Part shown: in pieces, positions 60,701 through 63,347 of the stretch | Layout: every line of letters starts with the position of its first letter | How positions within the stretch are numbered: the first letter of the stretch is position 1 | Assembly (NCBI RefSeq): GCF_032854445.1 | Contig: NC_088307.1 | Coordinates: 19,048,017-19,112,016 of the forward strand | From: Liolophura sinensis | Taxonomy: Eukaryota > Mollusca > Polyplacophora > Chitonida > Chitonidae | DNA: 64,000 nt | Direction: 5' to 3' | Made by a program: the position numbers and the translations under genes | Notes under the pieces: model-generated | Seen by the model: only the letters and a program-made list of their open reading frames with translations | Database searches by the model: none | Told to the model about the DNA's origin: nothing

Positions 60701-63347
60701 TCCACCTTGAAATTGGGAGACCCCAGGATCAAACCTGGGTCCGGTCATACCAAAGACTTTAAAAATAGTACTTGTTGCTGCCTTGCTTGGCGCTCAGCAC
60801 TGAGAGGTTATCACAAGGAGACAGGACTGGATGGCCCTACTGCCAGTATAATGTGACAAGGTGGGGTGTCATGTTTGGTGTCTTCAGTATGATGCTTCAG
60901 TGTCAGCAGCACTTTGGCAGCATGTACTTGCCACAAGAAGACGCAATTTACGTACACACACCTAATGACTCCTCGTCTTCATATGACTGAAATATTGTTG
61001 AGTACAATGTTAAAGCCCAAGCATTCATACATATGTACCTGAATCTGTTAAAACTGGGTGGGTGGCATCTTGTAAATAAAATACTTCAGACTCGCTTTCA
61101 GTTTGGTATCTTAGCCATCCAAACAAAGCAACAAAACAACCCTTTCATGCCAGTGAAATGTGAAACATTATTGTCATCGGATAAATTCATTTATACTCTG
61201 AATCATTTTAGATAATGCATAGCCAAAAAGCATTTAATTTTTTCTTCTCTGAAAATCAAGGGTACTTTTTTCACCTGGAAAAGATAGTTGCTCTAGAGTA
61301 CGTTGTTATTAATTTCAAACAGAAAATTGTTAACATTTTTCCACCTAAAAATTCTCAAAGGGCCTCTGAAATGATCTCTACATTTTAATTAAGCAGACCT
61401 TGTACGGGTGCTCGGAGTCAACCCCGAAGCTCAGGATTTGCTTGAGGCAGCGGAGTATGTAGAGCCTCTCTGTGAAGTAGAAGTCCCGGATACGGTACAT
61501 GAGCACTTGTGAGTGGCGGTCGCTGTTGAGGACATGCTACAAAAGAATGAAGAACTCCTTAGCTTTAGATAAATTCATCGTTTGATTTTTAAGGCCATAC
61601 TCCAGAATTTTTCCCTCATATGATGGTGATCAGTTTTATGGTCCAAAAAAAAAAACAAAAACAAAAAAAGTCTGGAAGAAATTGTCACATCTTGTCAGAT
61701 GCCCAACAATTGTCAAAACTTAAAACCACAGAAAGGCCTGGATTTGAACTTGAAATGCCATTGATCACTGAGAGTAAAAATTGAAGGTTATGTCCAAATA
61801 GCAAAGTCAAAAAAATGTTACATAAAAACATCTTGCAAGTTCAGACCCATCCCCAAACGAAGTTTTGCCCTTCAGTTTGGGAATTGAAAATCCTCTATAT
61901 CTTTGATGTATGACTCAGGCAAAAAAAAAAAAAGAATAACCAAATCACAAAATTTCACACAATTCATGCGATATGGTTGCAACCTTGAAATTTTACAAAA
62001 TTCAGGTGAAATGTAGAAAATTACCAATTTACACCCATCTAATTAAGTGAAGTTAATTATCATAAAGGTAATTTTTTTTTTAATAAAATGTACAATTACC
62101 TGAAGAGCTTTTTTACTGCTGCGATATTCATATGCCAAAAAAGATAAAAATAGTTCATAGCAAAGTAGTTCCTCCAAACCCTGAAAAAAAAAGAGAGAAA
62201 GAGGTAAGGAGGGCTGTTGCAATTCCATTGATTGTTATGGCCAATTGTATTTTGTTCTAAGAAGTAAAATATATAAATAAATACCTGTAATACACACATT
62301 TCTTACCTGGTACCTGACTTACAATCTGCCAATGTTTACATGGGCTGGTATATAGAGTATAGATAATAAATGCACAGTTTTTGAGTTACTCCCTAACAAC
62401 AAAGAGTGATATTGTTCTTAAGTAAGTTTTGGTGCCAAATACTGAGAAAAAAATGATGATATTCTTCTAATATTTTTATTTATACATGAATACTGCTCAA
62501 TTCAAAGATAGGCAATATTCCTAGGTGCAGAAAAGCAGCGAAGTCGCTCTGCACTAGGATTTGATTTCGTTATTTACTTGGTGTTTTACGCCTTACTCAA
62601 GAATATTTCACTTATACGACGGCGGCCAGCATTATGGTAGGAGGAAACTGGGCCAACCCCGAGGAAACTGTTGCTGGCAGGCCTCTCCAAGTATGGTGAG
62701 AGCACTAGGGTCTCACCCTGTTGTCATGATAACATCACTTGAAAACTGTGGTCCGTTCTCCTTACCAGAAATCTGGCTAATTTCTGAACAAATTCCAGTT
62801 TACGGCCTTCAAGTTTTTTCTCCACAGACAATTGTTCTCCAACTGGTTGCCTGTAGTAATGGAATATAATTTAAGTCCAGTTACATGTACATGTATAACC
62901 GCGTCAAAAGTTGTCAGGTCATGGTTTTCTCAAATTCATTACTTACTATACGTCATGACCACAATTGTGCGTAAATATTAAAATACATATTAACTCTGTC
63001 ACTCCCTGTCAAAGTTTTGGACAAGACCTGAGTTGGGTTTGAACCCTTATCTGTTTCTAATACTGCAAGCTTAACTGATATAGAATATAGCAGTCAGTGG
63101 AAACCAGTACCCTTCAACAGGTTCCTGGCAAACTCGATTTAAAGACATAGCTGAATAAGCAAGAACTACATCTGAACATTCATCTTGGAACTTTTCATAT
63201 GTAGTGAGAGTGCTAACAGCCAGCTAGGGAAAGCTCTGATTCTGCTACTGAATGAAACGCATATTTCATTCACCTCTGTTTGGCAAAGCCTGAGAGTCCC
63301 GCGAATAAGCGGTCTTTATTTTTGTTCAGTTCACGGGCAATGACCTC
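21557..63347 (-). CDS. NUP188: NUP188 nucleoporin, 48 coding exons (gene span, N-terminus outside window)
   Basis: Forty-eight minus-strand exons with GT-AG borders and matching phases total 5,145 coding bases: 1,714 codons and a TGA stop. Human NUP188 has about 1,749 residues, so only the extreme N-terminus (roughly human residues 1-60) is missing upstream of 63347. NUP188 is a large alpha-helical superhelix of the nuclear pore inner ring that binds NUP93 and shapes the pore channel. The order is collinear throughout. Landmarks shared with human, from memory: the YIYH.HDP.LP stretch, PMS..ACLG, the identical VETQPGLIELFLN, the CPP.L core before F.HALW, ALDFVGVHQ, QLSNF..EW, LRHFTP..C and the M.EN..YL..SQA.RYL tail. 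Many introns carry junction-linked tandem arrays (see findings). The reading frame is intact, so this looks like a functional single-copy gene. Confidence in identity is very high; a few exon borders have alternatives noted under the exons. Confidence 0.96.
22159..22288 (-). CDS. NUP188: NUP188 exon w47, acceptor at the edge of a minisatellite
   Basis: It reads NLVQFVMENNLYLVLSQACR, then YLKEPELAARDKQLLKRELS. It matches human LLMFTMENCFYLLISQAMRY and LRDPAVHPRDKQRMKQELSS. The phase from w46 forces the acceptor CTCTGTTATATCAG, which lies in the first unit of the array of about 28 bp at 22289-23165. A CTTGTACAG 13 bp downstream would break the frame. Confidence 0.93.
22289..23165. repeat. Minisatellite of about 28 bp upstream of NUP188 w47
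   Basis: About 30 units of acagacagtgaaacatgctc plus ctgataca. On the transcribed strand each unit contains TTTCACTGTCTGTTGTATCAG-like pyrimidine-rich sequence ending in CAG. The real w47 acceptor sits in the first unit. Confidence 0.95.
23288..23358 (-). CDS. NUP188: NUP188 exon w46
   Basis: It reads MEPRVGSPQKSPAVDHSHGN, then YPS. It corresponds to human LDKKKEPLTQAVGLSTQAEG, a variable linker. It ends with two bases of a Lys codon finished by w47. The donor is GTAAGA. Confidence 0.82.
23745..24330. mobile_element. Pearl/Helitron-like non-autonomous element, copy 2
   Basis: Same left end, about three core units, the same gacggacagacggacaaa tract and the same end ggctggggcgtataaaaa as copy 1. 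It lies in the intron between w45 and w46. Confidence 0.6.
24506..24637 (-). CDS. NUP188: NUP188 exon w45
   Basis: Forty-four codons, phase 0: SMDISEYPPFLGLSFSTPSG, then APTFGTLLAGVTACVSMLMK. It matches human SLDLAEYNFLFALSFTTPTF and APSFGTLLATVNVALNML. The donor GTTTGT is weak. Confidence 0.95.
24785..24970. mobile_element. MITE-like element, type E
   Basis: Left end aaatcttcaactttttgaac and right end ttaaaaaggatgaagaatta are inverted. The interior (ccactaaagca, cacagctctctcagaatgg) is unlike type D. Confidence 0.65.
25150..25409 (+). mobile_element. SINE family A, full length
   Basis: Head (agctcagttggttagcgcga), body and 3' module with (AAAT)n tail, in the intron between w44 and w45. Confidence 0.9.
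25524..25602 (-). CDS. NUP188: NUP188 exon w44
   Basis: It reads MLEILAAGLSTLRHFTPGLC and ends EIMLDL. It matches human LLKILSKTLAALRHFTPDVC and QILLDQSL. The donor is GTAATC. Confidence 0.96.
26191..26321 (-). CDS. NUP188: NUP188 exon w43 (disordered linker)
   Basis: It reads RQSRGNGWSKGSDKPWSRPQ, then SLQTQASTDDLDNPSPQLRP. It takes the place of the human low-complexity linker RPPSAASAAPSSSKQ. The phase joins w44 through a split Leu codon. Confidence 0.85.
26690..26785. repeat. 18-bp tandem repeat
   Basis: Five to six units of gcaggtgtacgagtctgc-type sequence in the intron between w42 and w43. Confidence 0.85.
27278..27352 (-). CDS. NUP188: NUP188 exon w42
   Basis: Twenty-five codons, phase 0: TSMSYMFQSFTALLIRPRYL. 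It aligns with human LGYLCQACTSLLHSRKMLQH. The acceptor is (GTT)nGCAG and the donor is GTAAGG. Confidence 0.92.
27508..27658 (+). mobile_element. SINE family A, 5'-truncated
   Basis: Begins at ctggcttctattccggccgt and ends aaataaataaata. The ctggccgccgtcgtata block is deleted. Confidence 0.85.
27935..28072 (-). CDS. NUP188: NUP188 exon w41
   Basis: Forty-six codons, phase 0. It contains CTFIFQLSNFSREWRLELPK, matching human VGFILQLSNFMKEWHFHLPQ. The donor is GTAGGT. Confidence 0.96.
28170..28325 (-). mobile_element. Diverged SINE family A-like copy
   Basis: (TTTA)n, then catgccatactcaagaattt, aaaccagagtgcc and ttactggcagactttcc. It is an old or related subfamily. Confidence 0.6.
28393..28700 (-). 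mobile_element. SINE family B, reverse
   Basis: (gtga)n tail, cttggggtttaatgtcgtac, cctccttgttgcaggacgga and ccagtcgttgcactatcccc; the head is cut. Confidence 0.88.
28756..28914 (-). CDS. NUP188: NUP188 exon w40
   Basis: Fifty-three codons, phase 0. It ends LRYSFLKDALDFVGVHQDRL, nearly identical to human LRYNFLPEALDFVGVHQERT. The acceptor is TATTTTCAG and the donor is GTGAGA. Confidence 0.97.
29277..29357. repeat. 16-bp tandem repeat
   Basis: Five units of gcgtcaccaaggcccc in the intron between w39 and w40. Confidence 0.93.
29507..29800 (-). mobile_element. SINE family A, diverged full-length copy
   Basis: Reverse orientation from the (ATAA)n side through cttatacaacagcggcaagc and gaagccagcatgaactggac to a decayed head. 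Confidence 0.8.
29828..30130 (-). mobile_element. SINE family B, reverse
   Basis: Same order as the 28393 copy: (gtaa/gtga)n, cttggggtttaacgtcgtac, gcctccttgttgcaggacgg, then a decayed head side. Confidence 0.87.
30322..30429 (-). CDS. NUP188: NUP188 exon w39
   Basis: Thirty-six codons, phase 0: GAECIRMNGLTEYTCLSIVG. It aligns with human GATAVAGAGITQSICLPLLS. The donor is GTGAGA. Confidence 0.92.
30802..30870 (-). CDS. NUP188: NUP188 exon w38
   Basis: Twenty-three codons, phase 0: AKQGVQYVQSALMLLFTIAA. It aligns with human KQNLHFTEATLHLLLTLART. The acceptor is ATTTTCAG and the donor is GTAGTG. Confidence 0.9.
31531..31662 (-). CDS. NUP188: NUP188 exon w37
   Basis: Forty-four codons, phase 0: LQVIALSLMQEIIQMMGDSD, then WLPILQQNTVISSLLVSLQA. 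It parallels human GLHLAKELCEVDEDGDSWLQ and LPILPTLLTTLEVSL. The acceptor is AACCTCCAG. An in-frame TTCAG lies six bases downstream. Confidence 0.9.
32182..32333 (-). CDS. NUP188: NUP188 exon w36, acceptor triplicated
   Basis: It reads VQVAPDVLTSLLAVLAPLLQ, then a Thr/Ser/Pro stretch and KTTMDAKIK. The acceptor CTTCATTTCAG and about 60 bases of exon occur twice more upstream at 32361-32535. The position fits the human LVLNVCETLQEEVIALFD region. The donor GTTTGT is weak. Confidence 0.83.
32265..32535. repeat. Three-copy repeat (about 88 bp) spanning the w36 acceptor
   Basis: Three units contain cagcaaactggtcagcacat and the acceptor complement atctgaaatgaag. The copy nearest the exon body is the real w36 start; the two others lie upstream in the intron and have drifted. 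Confidence 0.92.
32636..34110 (-). repeat. 108-bp tandem array with a mini-exon in every unit
   Basis: About 14 units. On the minus strand each unit reads GTACAG, then a 55-base copy of the end of w35 (IGLLGSATSLVQRA.KDA), then GTAAGATC and 47 further bases including CTTAAC. The unit is 36 codons, and all copies are open in the NUP188 frame until about 32626. Units differ at few sites. A KTCK variant recurs every fourth unit in part of the array, suggesting higher-order duplication. Confidence 0.97.
34053..34201 (-). CDS. NUP188: NUP188 exon w35, first unit of the 108-bp array
   Basis: The acceptor is TTATGACCAG and the donor is GTAAGA at 34052. It reads SVKMVSQVLKELELALLQTC and ends ATSLVQRARKDA. 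The last 55 bases, the donor and 53 intron bases form a unit repeated about 13 more times down to 32636. Using the first donor gives the correct phase into w36. Confidence 0.85.
34451..34536 (-). CDS. NUP188: NUP188 exon w34
   Basis: It reads FAGDLSPLNVKLASVSSAMY, then CTLMKPLG. It aligns with human LVPASVNCLRLGSMKCTLLL. The donor is GTAAGT. Confidence 0.87.
35083..35157 (-). CDS. NUP188: NUP188 exon w33
   Basis: Twenty-five codons, phase 0: TEEFQIDETLTDQILSDLMT, in the position of human LTDSVVRRQLFLDVLDG. The donor is GTGAGT. Confidence 0.87.
35405..35533 (-). CDS. NUP188: NUP188 exon w32
   Basis: Forty-three codons, phase 0: VIRDAMVQEGTESTVVTETM, then LLSSWKNFLITLIAQM, like human LVSAWRMLLIIATTHADIM. 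The donor GTACTG is weak. Confidence 0.87.
36205..36280 (-). CDS. NUP188: NUP188 exon w31
   Basis: It reads SKLDKSLNQVLQNLNEKKRL and ends GHWSS, matching human GSLDQSLKDTLKKFSIEKRF and AYWS. The donor is GTAAGA. Confidence 0.93.
36421..36494 (-). CDS. NUP188: NUP188 exon w30
   Basis: It reads VVICTMKTGGFAMKILAQEF, in the position of human ILETCALIMKIICLEIYYVV. The acceptor is TTTTTTCAG and the donor is GTAAGA. Confidence 0.87.
36852..36924 (-). CDS. NUP188: NUP188 exon w29
   Basis: It reads ASFWPNVVTPLMKDFSKNAD, matching human KPKFWENLTSPLFGTL. The donor is GTGAGT. The phase is one base in and zero out. Confidence 0.9.
37069..37226. repeat. Tandem repeat of about 31 bp spanning the w28 donor
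   Basis: Five units of actaacctactcctgaggac plus tgtcatg. On the minus strand each gives GGAGNAG then GTTAGT, copying the w28 donor. Confidence 0.93.
37204..37307 (-). CDS. NUP188: NUP188 exon w28, donor inside a tandem array
   Basis: It reads GTYQCPPVLQCACLQFIHAL, then WTGQRETAMTVLRS. It matches human RYWCPPLLHRAAIAFLHALW and QDRRDSAMLVLR. The donor GTTAGT and the last 20 or so coding bases are copied about four more times into the intron. Confidence 0.95.
37525..37670 (-). mobile_element. Diverged SINE family A-like copy
   Basis: Contains tggtgttttacgctatactc and gccaacatgagctgggc. The body is decayed. A related fragment precedes it at 37345-37435. Confidence 0.6.
38131..38270 (-). mobile_element. 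SINE family A, partial
   Basis: Contains ttttatgctgcactcaataa, cttatacgacgacagccagc and ccacaaccatccgcagcctg, just downstream of w27. Confidence 0.8.
38317..38382 (-). CDS. NUP188: NUP188 exon w27
   Basis: Twenty-two codons, phase 0: DLDLGKFSCLQTVLDLIEEK. It matches human FSLGMWSCLHAVLELIDSQQ. The donor is GTAAAC. Confidence 0.93.
39115..39330. repeat. 96-bp duplication spanning the w26 donor
   Basis: The block with accttctttccatccgatgc and the flanking gattgaaaacccccttattg recurs at 96 bp (39195 and 39291). The ctttagcgacaacag part also recurs with a small indel. Both copies contain AAGAAG then GTAAGC on the transcribed strand. Confidence 0.93.
39292..39408 (-). CDS. NUP188: NUP188 exon w26, donor region duplicated
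   Basis: Thirty-nine codons, phase 0. It contains VCILELLTVCVETQPGLIEL and ends KSASDGKK. Thirteen residues (VETQPGLIELFLN) are identical to human as recalled. The last 27 coding bases plus the donor recur 96 bp downstream, and a separate array of about 44 bp abuts the acceptor. Confidence 0.97.
39421..39685. repeat. Repeat of about 44 bp next to the w26 acceptor
   Basis: Six units centred on ataaacaccaatatttcagc. The array ends about 12 bp from the first coding base of w26, so the first unit forms the branch/pyrimidine region. Confidence 0.93.
40075..40165. repeat. 29-bp tandem repeat
   Basis: Three units of ctgaaaacacacttttcttg plus tctacacag in the intron after w25. Confidence 0.9.
40306..40395 (-). 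CDS. NUP188: NUP188 exon w25
   Basis: Thirty codons, phase 0: ISPMSILACLGDAAEPIRDM, then LLRLQAATE. It matches human APMSVYACLGNDAAAIRDAF and LTRLQSKIE. The donor is GTAAGG. Confidence 0.95.
40449..40694 (+). mobile_element. SINE family A, lacking the extreme 5' end
   Basis: Runs from gctagcgtggcacaatgacc to aaataaataaa, and includes the B box gagttcaagtcc. Confidence 0.88.
41044..41287 (-). CDS. NUP188: NUP188 exon w24
   Basis: Longest internal exon at 244 bases. It contains LTQLAFSVLNRLLLLKSPD, SPVEHALASQ, AQYIYHRHDPRLP and LLMKRLAV, each paralleling human NUP188 (VKLAFSVTNNVIRLKPP, SPLEQALSQ, AKYIYHKHDPALP, LLKRLATV). Confidence 0.96.
41663..41788 (-). CDS. NUP188: NUP188 exon w23, acceptor inside a 55-bp tandem array
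   Basis: It reads NKPTLQAVCVHCLLYTEAGK, then LVSAGVDNIDVALSHQT, like human TPSLQFLCICSLAYTEAGQT and IMGIGVDTIDMVMAAQ. The acceptor TTGTTGTTGCAG and the first 25-30 coding bases are repeated about three more times upstream in the intron. Confidence 0.93.
41740..41990. repeat. 55-bp array spanning the w23 acceptor
   Basis: Four units (tgctgcaacaacaacattac and flanks; starts near 41788, 41843, 41894 and 41949). Each carries TTGTTGTTGCAG and most carry the first 20-30 bases of w23. Confidence 0.94.
42489..43095. repeat. 308-bp direct duplication
   Basis: Two near-identical copies starting at taataatactttatacaag (42489 and about 42797), differing at only a few sites, in the intron after w22. A decayed related piece lies near 44315-44410. 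Confidence 0.95.
43193..43274 (-). CDS. NUP188: NUP188 exon w22
   Basis: It reads QNCLDLFHEILDFMAEEKSQ, matching human CLILELIHAILNLCHETD. Split codons at both ends agree. A 308-bp direct duplication ends about 100 bp after the donor. Confidence 0.9.
43725..43851 (+). mobile_element. SINE family A, 5'-truncated
   Basis: Contains actgcggatggtcgtgagtt through gtaaaacaccaatcagataa. Confidence 0.82.
44046..44166 (-). CDS. NUP188: NUP188 exon w21
   Basis: It contains GSVLFILRQVFPVFHKWRYY, then DKGRREVIG. It matches human PCVMFVLKEMLPSYHKWRYN and SHGVREQIG. Confidence 0.95.
44468..44698 (-). mobile_element. SINE family A, reverse copy
   Basis: tgattggtgttttacgtcgt, cttatggtgggaggaaaccg, ggaagtcagcatgagctgga and the reverse B box are all present. 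The body has an extra internal duplication (aaacccac block). Confidence 0.85.
44700..45240. other. Unassigned intronic stretch between w20 and w21
   Basis: It shows no SINE or array. A minus-strand open frame of 85 codons (45171-44914) contains HTSLCNGLVEYQRHSTPVFL. I do not recognise it, and it has neither splice-phase agreement with NUP188 nor a clear start. Confidence 0.3.
45243..45357 (-). CDS. NUP188: NUP188 exon w20
   Basis: It reads GQGLQPGLYGSQLAIQECSQ, then YPVTQAYLAFLAKMVK, like human YGNLLMNSEQPQGEYGVTIA and FLRLITTLVKG. The acceptor lies in a (GTT)n tract. A 36-bp array begins about 70 bp upstream. Confidence 0.93.
45430..46590. repeat. 36-bp minisatellite upstream of w20
   Basis: About 31 units of cagttacaccctatatacca plus tcagaaaaatgaatgg, with 12-bp insertions of the ttaatggcag type. 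Since the period is 12 codons, long open frames (YTLYTIRKMNGS and so on) arise trivially on the plus strand. Confidence 0.97.
46733..46888 (+). mobile_element. SINE family A, 5'-truncated
   Basis: Runs from aagtgggaaggtctgccagc to aaataaataaataaatg. Confidence 0.85.
47194..47270 (-). CDS. NUP188: NUP188 exon w19
   Basis: It reads VWHGLKQTGLLPFLTENLDN, matching human VWTDLRHTGFLPFVAHPVSS. The acceptor is AATACTAG and the donor is GTAAGT. Confidence 0.94.
47566..47653 (-). CDS. NUP188: NUP188 exon w18
   Basis: It reads CARLSSPPLELLSSALDCLA, then TQKYPLK. This matches human TVISPPVDVIASCVNCLTVL and ARNPAK. The donor is GTGAAT. Confidence 0.92.
47836..47942 (-). mobile_element. Diverged SINE family A-like fragment
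   Basis: (TTTA)n, then aactcaagaatatttcacta, tggtgggagaaaaccgagc and tcccacgaccatcgg. Confidence 0.65.
48188..48465 (+). mobile_element. SINE family C
   Basis: tRNA-like head gtggcctaatggttagagcg, then tcataccaaagactttaaaa, gtgtcagtataatgtgactg and ttgtcggcatagacttgc. Confidence 0.85.
48604..48736 (-). CDS. NUP188: NUP188 exon w17
   Basis: It reads NVSVNQITKVTLVVKLLKAV, ending SYSLIYKLIQ. This aligns with human VIQHCQRVKPIIDLVHKVIS and SRIYMLLQRL. The donor is GTAAGA. Confidence 0.9.
49035..49150. repeat. 30-bp tandem repeat
   Basis: Four units of caccaaaagtttagcatttt plus tcaaaccatt in the intron after w16. Confidence 0.9.
49359..49460 (-). CDS. NUP188: NUP188 exon w16
   Basis: It reads IQWSWTYNGWNLFMCEIDLL, matching human VRWEYSYSSWTLFTCEIEML. 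The acceptor is TTATTTTCAG and the donor is GTCAGA (weaker). Confidence 0.94.
49533..49640 (-). mobile_element. Diverged SINE family A-like fragment
   Basis: Contains cattggtgttttatgtcata, agccagcattatggtggtag and a short decayed body. Confidence 0.65.
50216..50272 (-). CDS. NUP188: NUP188 exon w15
   Basis: Short exon: GRYSLVIPQNTIGMLYKP, matching human GQTNLRIPQGTVGQVM. Split codons at both ends agree with w14 and w16. The donor is GTAATT. Confidence 0.9.
51105..51237 (-). CDS. NUP188: NUP188 exon w14
   Basis: It reads VLTHLQKLQVYTEYLDRNSM, then DALWRLTRNKTPYGT, like human YSFLDKMSFYNELYKHK and GTLWRRQTPKLLYP. The acceptor is the rare TATTGAG. A TTACAG acceptor 18 bp downstream is also in frame and would drop six residues. 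Confidence 0.9.
51746..51934 (-). CDS. NUP188: NUP188 exon w13
   Basis: Sixty-three codons, phase 0: SVNQVVELVLQKKFVSEDVW, then GALSKFPMEFSSFLQYSIAM. The acceptor is CTTCTTCAG and the donor is GTGAGT. It corresponds to the human segment with SLPELFWG and FPHLLSPLLQLLRAL. Confidence 0.92.
51950..52160. repeat. Tandem repeat next to the w13 acceptor
   Basis: Four to five units (36-45 bp) containing aaacacatgaaaaccagcaa plus taaataagtcag. The array begins about 16 bp upstream of w13. Confidence 0.9.
52620..53230. repeat. 88-bp array made of copies of NUP188 exon w12
   Basis: Seven units with exact 88-bp spacing of gtttgacacagaagct (52684, 52772, 52860, 52948, 53036, 53124, 53212). Each unit is almost entirely exon-derived and ends AACAAG then GTAAGC on the minus strand. 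The outermost copy has a different donor context (GACAAG then GTAACC). Confidence 0.97.
53143..53232 (-). CDS. NUP188: NUP188 exon w12, start of an 88-bp tandem array
   Basis: Thirty codons, phase 0: IVASVSNYLVYMVLCSVLRV, ending DRLGDNK. The acceptor is TTCTTGTAG and the donor is GTAAGC. Eighty-five of its 90 bases recur in further 88-bp copies downstream. The first donor is chosen because it alone, apart from every third copy, keeps the frame into w13. Confidence 0.85.
53737..53937 (-). CDS. NUP188: NUP188 exon w11
   Basis: Sixty-seven codons, phase 0. It contains HGPLLLGWVVVRQLL, close to human HAPVLLAWALLRHTL, and KKMGAMALKLNCFNCLSDLL, close to RKIGGTAIQLNVFQYLTRLL. The donor is GTAAGC. 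Confidence 0.95.
54158..54200 (-). CDS. NUP188: NUP188 exon w10
   Basis: Short exon of 43 bases: FDGHPLFRDMQTFK. The acceptor is the purine-rich TTTTTTGAAG, which is unusual. Phase with both neighbours is exact. Confidence 0.8.
54415..54486 (-). CDS. NUP188: NUP188 exon w9
   Basis: It reads YLQVLVILDCLDFELVQRC, parallel to human YFSALILVEGMDIESLHKC. The acceptor used is TTAATTACAG. A second ACAG lies 10 bp downstream, but it breaks the phase with w8. Confidence 0.87.
54690..54845 (-). mobile_element. SINE family A, reverse 3' part
   Basis: (TTTA)n, gattggtgttttacgccgta, cattatggtgggaggaaacc and ccacgaccatccgcaggttg: a well-preserved copy without the head. Confidence 0.88.
55603..55679 (-). 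CDS. NUP188: NUP188 exon w8
   Basis: The acceptor is TACTTACAG and the donor is GTGAGT. It reads LMGFAKYQTYKRILDETTED and ends VKRLG, aligning with human FGSRQTNRHLVDETMDPFVD and RIGY. Confidence 0.88.
55812..56155 (-). mobile_element. SINE family B, reverse, full length
   Basis: (gtga)n through tcgacccaggattgaacctg and the complete tRNA-like head (taccgctcccgaagcggatg). It is the best-preserved family B copy here. Confidence 0.9.
56305..56545 (-). mobile_element. SINE family A, diverged reverse copy
   Basis: Contains taggtgttctatgctgtaca, gacgacagccagcattatgg and decayed head sequence (ctaaccacttggccatgga). It is directly followed by the 17-bp minisatellite. Confidence 0.75.
56565..57508. 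repeat. 17-bp minisatellite
   Basis: About 55 units of aggcttcaaactaacag, with an alternating acag/gcag variant, in the intron between w7 and w8. It is about 390 bp from w7 and 880 bp from w8, so it is not junction-linked. Confidence 0.97.
57595..57810. mobile_element. MITE-like element, type D
   Basis: taattcttggcaagg-type left end, interior actgatattggctaacacaa, and an atatgtgaaaaagttgaggattta right end. An internal 35-bp stretch (gcctcaaaaagcaaatgaaa) is doubled. Confidence 0.72.
57898..57984 (-). CDS. NUP188: NUP188 exon w7
   Basis: Twenty-nine codons, phase 0: CELLELMLIYFKDYEPDVKR. The acceptor is TTTCCACAG and the donor is GTAAGA. It aligns with human MLLEIIFLYYAYFEM. Confidence 0.88.
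58080..58300. mobile_element. MITE-like element, type D
   Basis: Ends ctgtaattcttcaactcttt and gagaaaaggttgaggactta, with interior aagccctgaaaactggccaa. It is only about 270 bp from the previous copy, with exon w7 in between. Confidence 0.75.
59195..59242 (-). CDS. NUP188: NUP188 exon w6
   Basis: Small exon of 16 codons, phase 0: TQNQQAIWARQNLMEQ. The acceptor is ATTTTTCAG and the donor is GTTTGT. The position fits human VSRWFVQCLREQSMLLE. Confidence 0.8.
59478..59690. mobile_element. MITE-like element, type E
   Basis: Shares caaccactaaagca and tagttctctctcagaatg with the 24785 copy, and carries similar gtaattctccaacct and ggttgaaaagactgaag ends. Confidence 0.62.
60502..60558 (-). CDS. NUP188: NUP188 exon w5
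   Basis: Nineteen codons, phase 0 at both ends: NVYANFLGDLVENHRLINS. The acceptor is TTTCCAG and the donor is GTAAGT. It fits the short helix between human HPYR and the following linker. Confidence 0.82.
60682..61025 (+). mobile_element. SINE family C, full length
   Basis: Head gacctaacagttagagcgtc with B box ggatcaaacctgg, the family C body, and a 3' end tgaaatattgttgagtacaa plus tgttaaagcccaagcattc, showing the 3' module. Confidence 0.88.
61399..61536 (-). CDS. NUP188: NUP188 exon w4
   Basis: The acceptor is TTTTGTAG and the donor is GTCTGC (weaker). It contains IRDFYFTERLYILRCLK, which matches human IADYYYEERTCILRCVL, and ends SEHPYK like human DERHPYR. Confidence 0.9.
62100..62180 (-). 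CDS. NUP188: NUP188 exon w3
   Basis: Phase 0 at both ends, 27 codons, with a GTAATT donor. It reads GLEELLCYELFLSFLAYEYR. This aligns with human GLDEEQSVQLLQCYLQEDYR. Confidence 0.85.
62562..62705 (-). mobile_element. SINE family A, reverse 3' part
   Basis: Contains cttggtgttttacgccttac, cttatacgacggcggccagc and gttgctggcaggcctctcc. Confidence 0.83.
62766..62850 (-). CDS. NUP188: NUP188 exon w2
   Basis: The acceptor is ttactacag and the donor is GTAAGG. It reads QPVGEQLSVEKKLEGRKLEF and ends KLARFL, which aligns with human RISKFLGL. Confidence 0.8.
63274..63347 (-). CDS. NUP188: NUP188 exon w1
   Basis: First NUP188 exon visible. It has a poly-T acceptor ending CAG and a GTGAAT donor. It reads EVIARELNKNKDRLFAGLSG, begins in phase 0 and ends with two bases of an Arg codon. 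Its match to human is weak, as expected for this variable N-terminal part. Confidence 0.72.
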
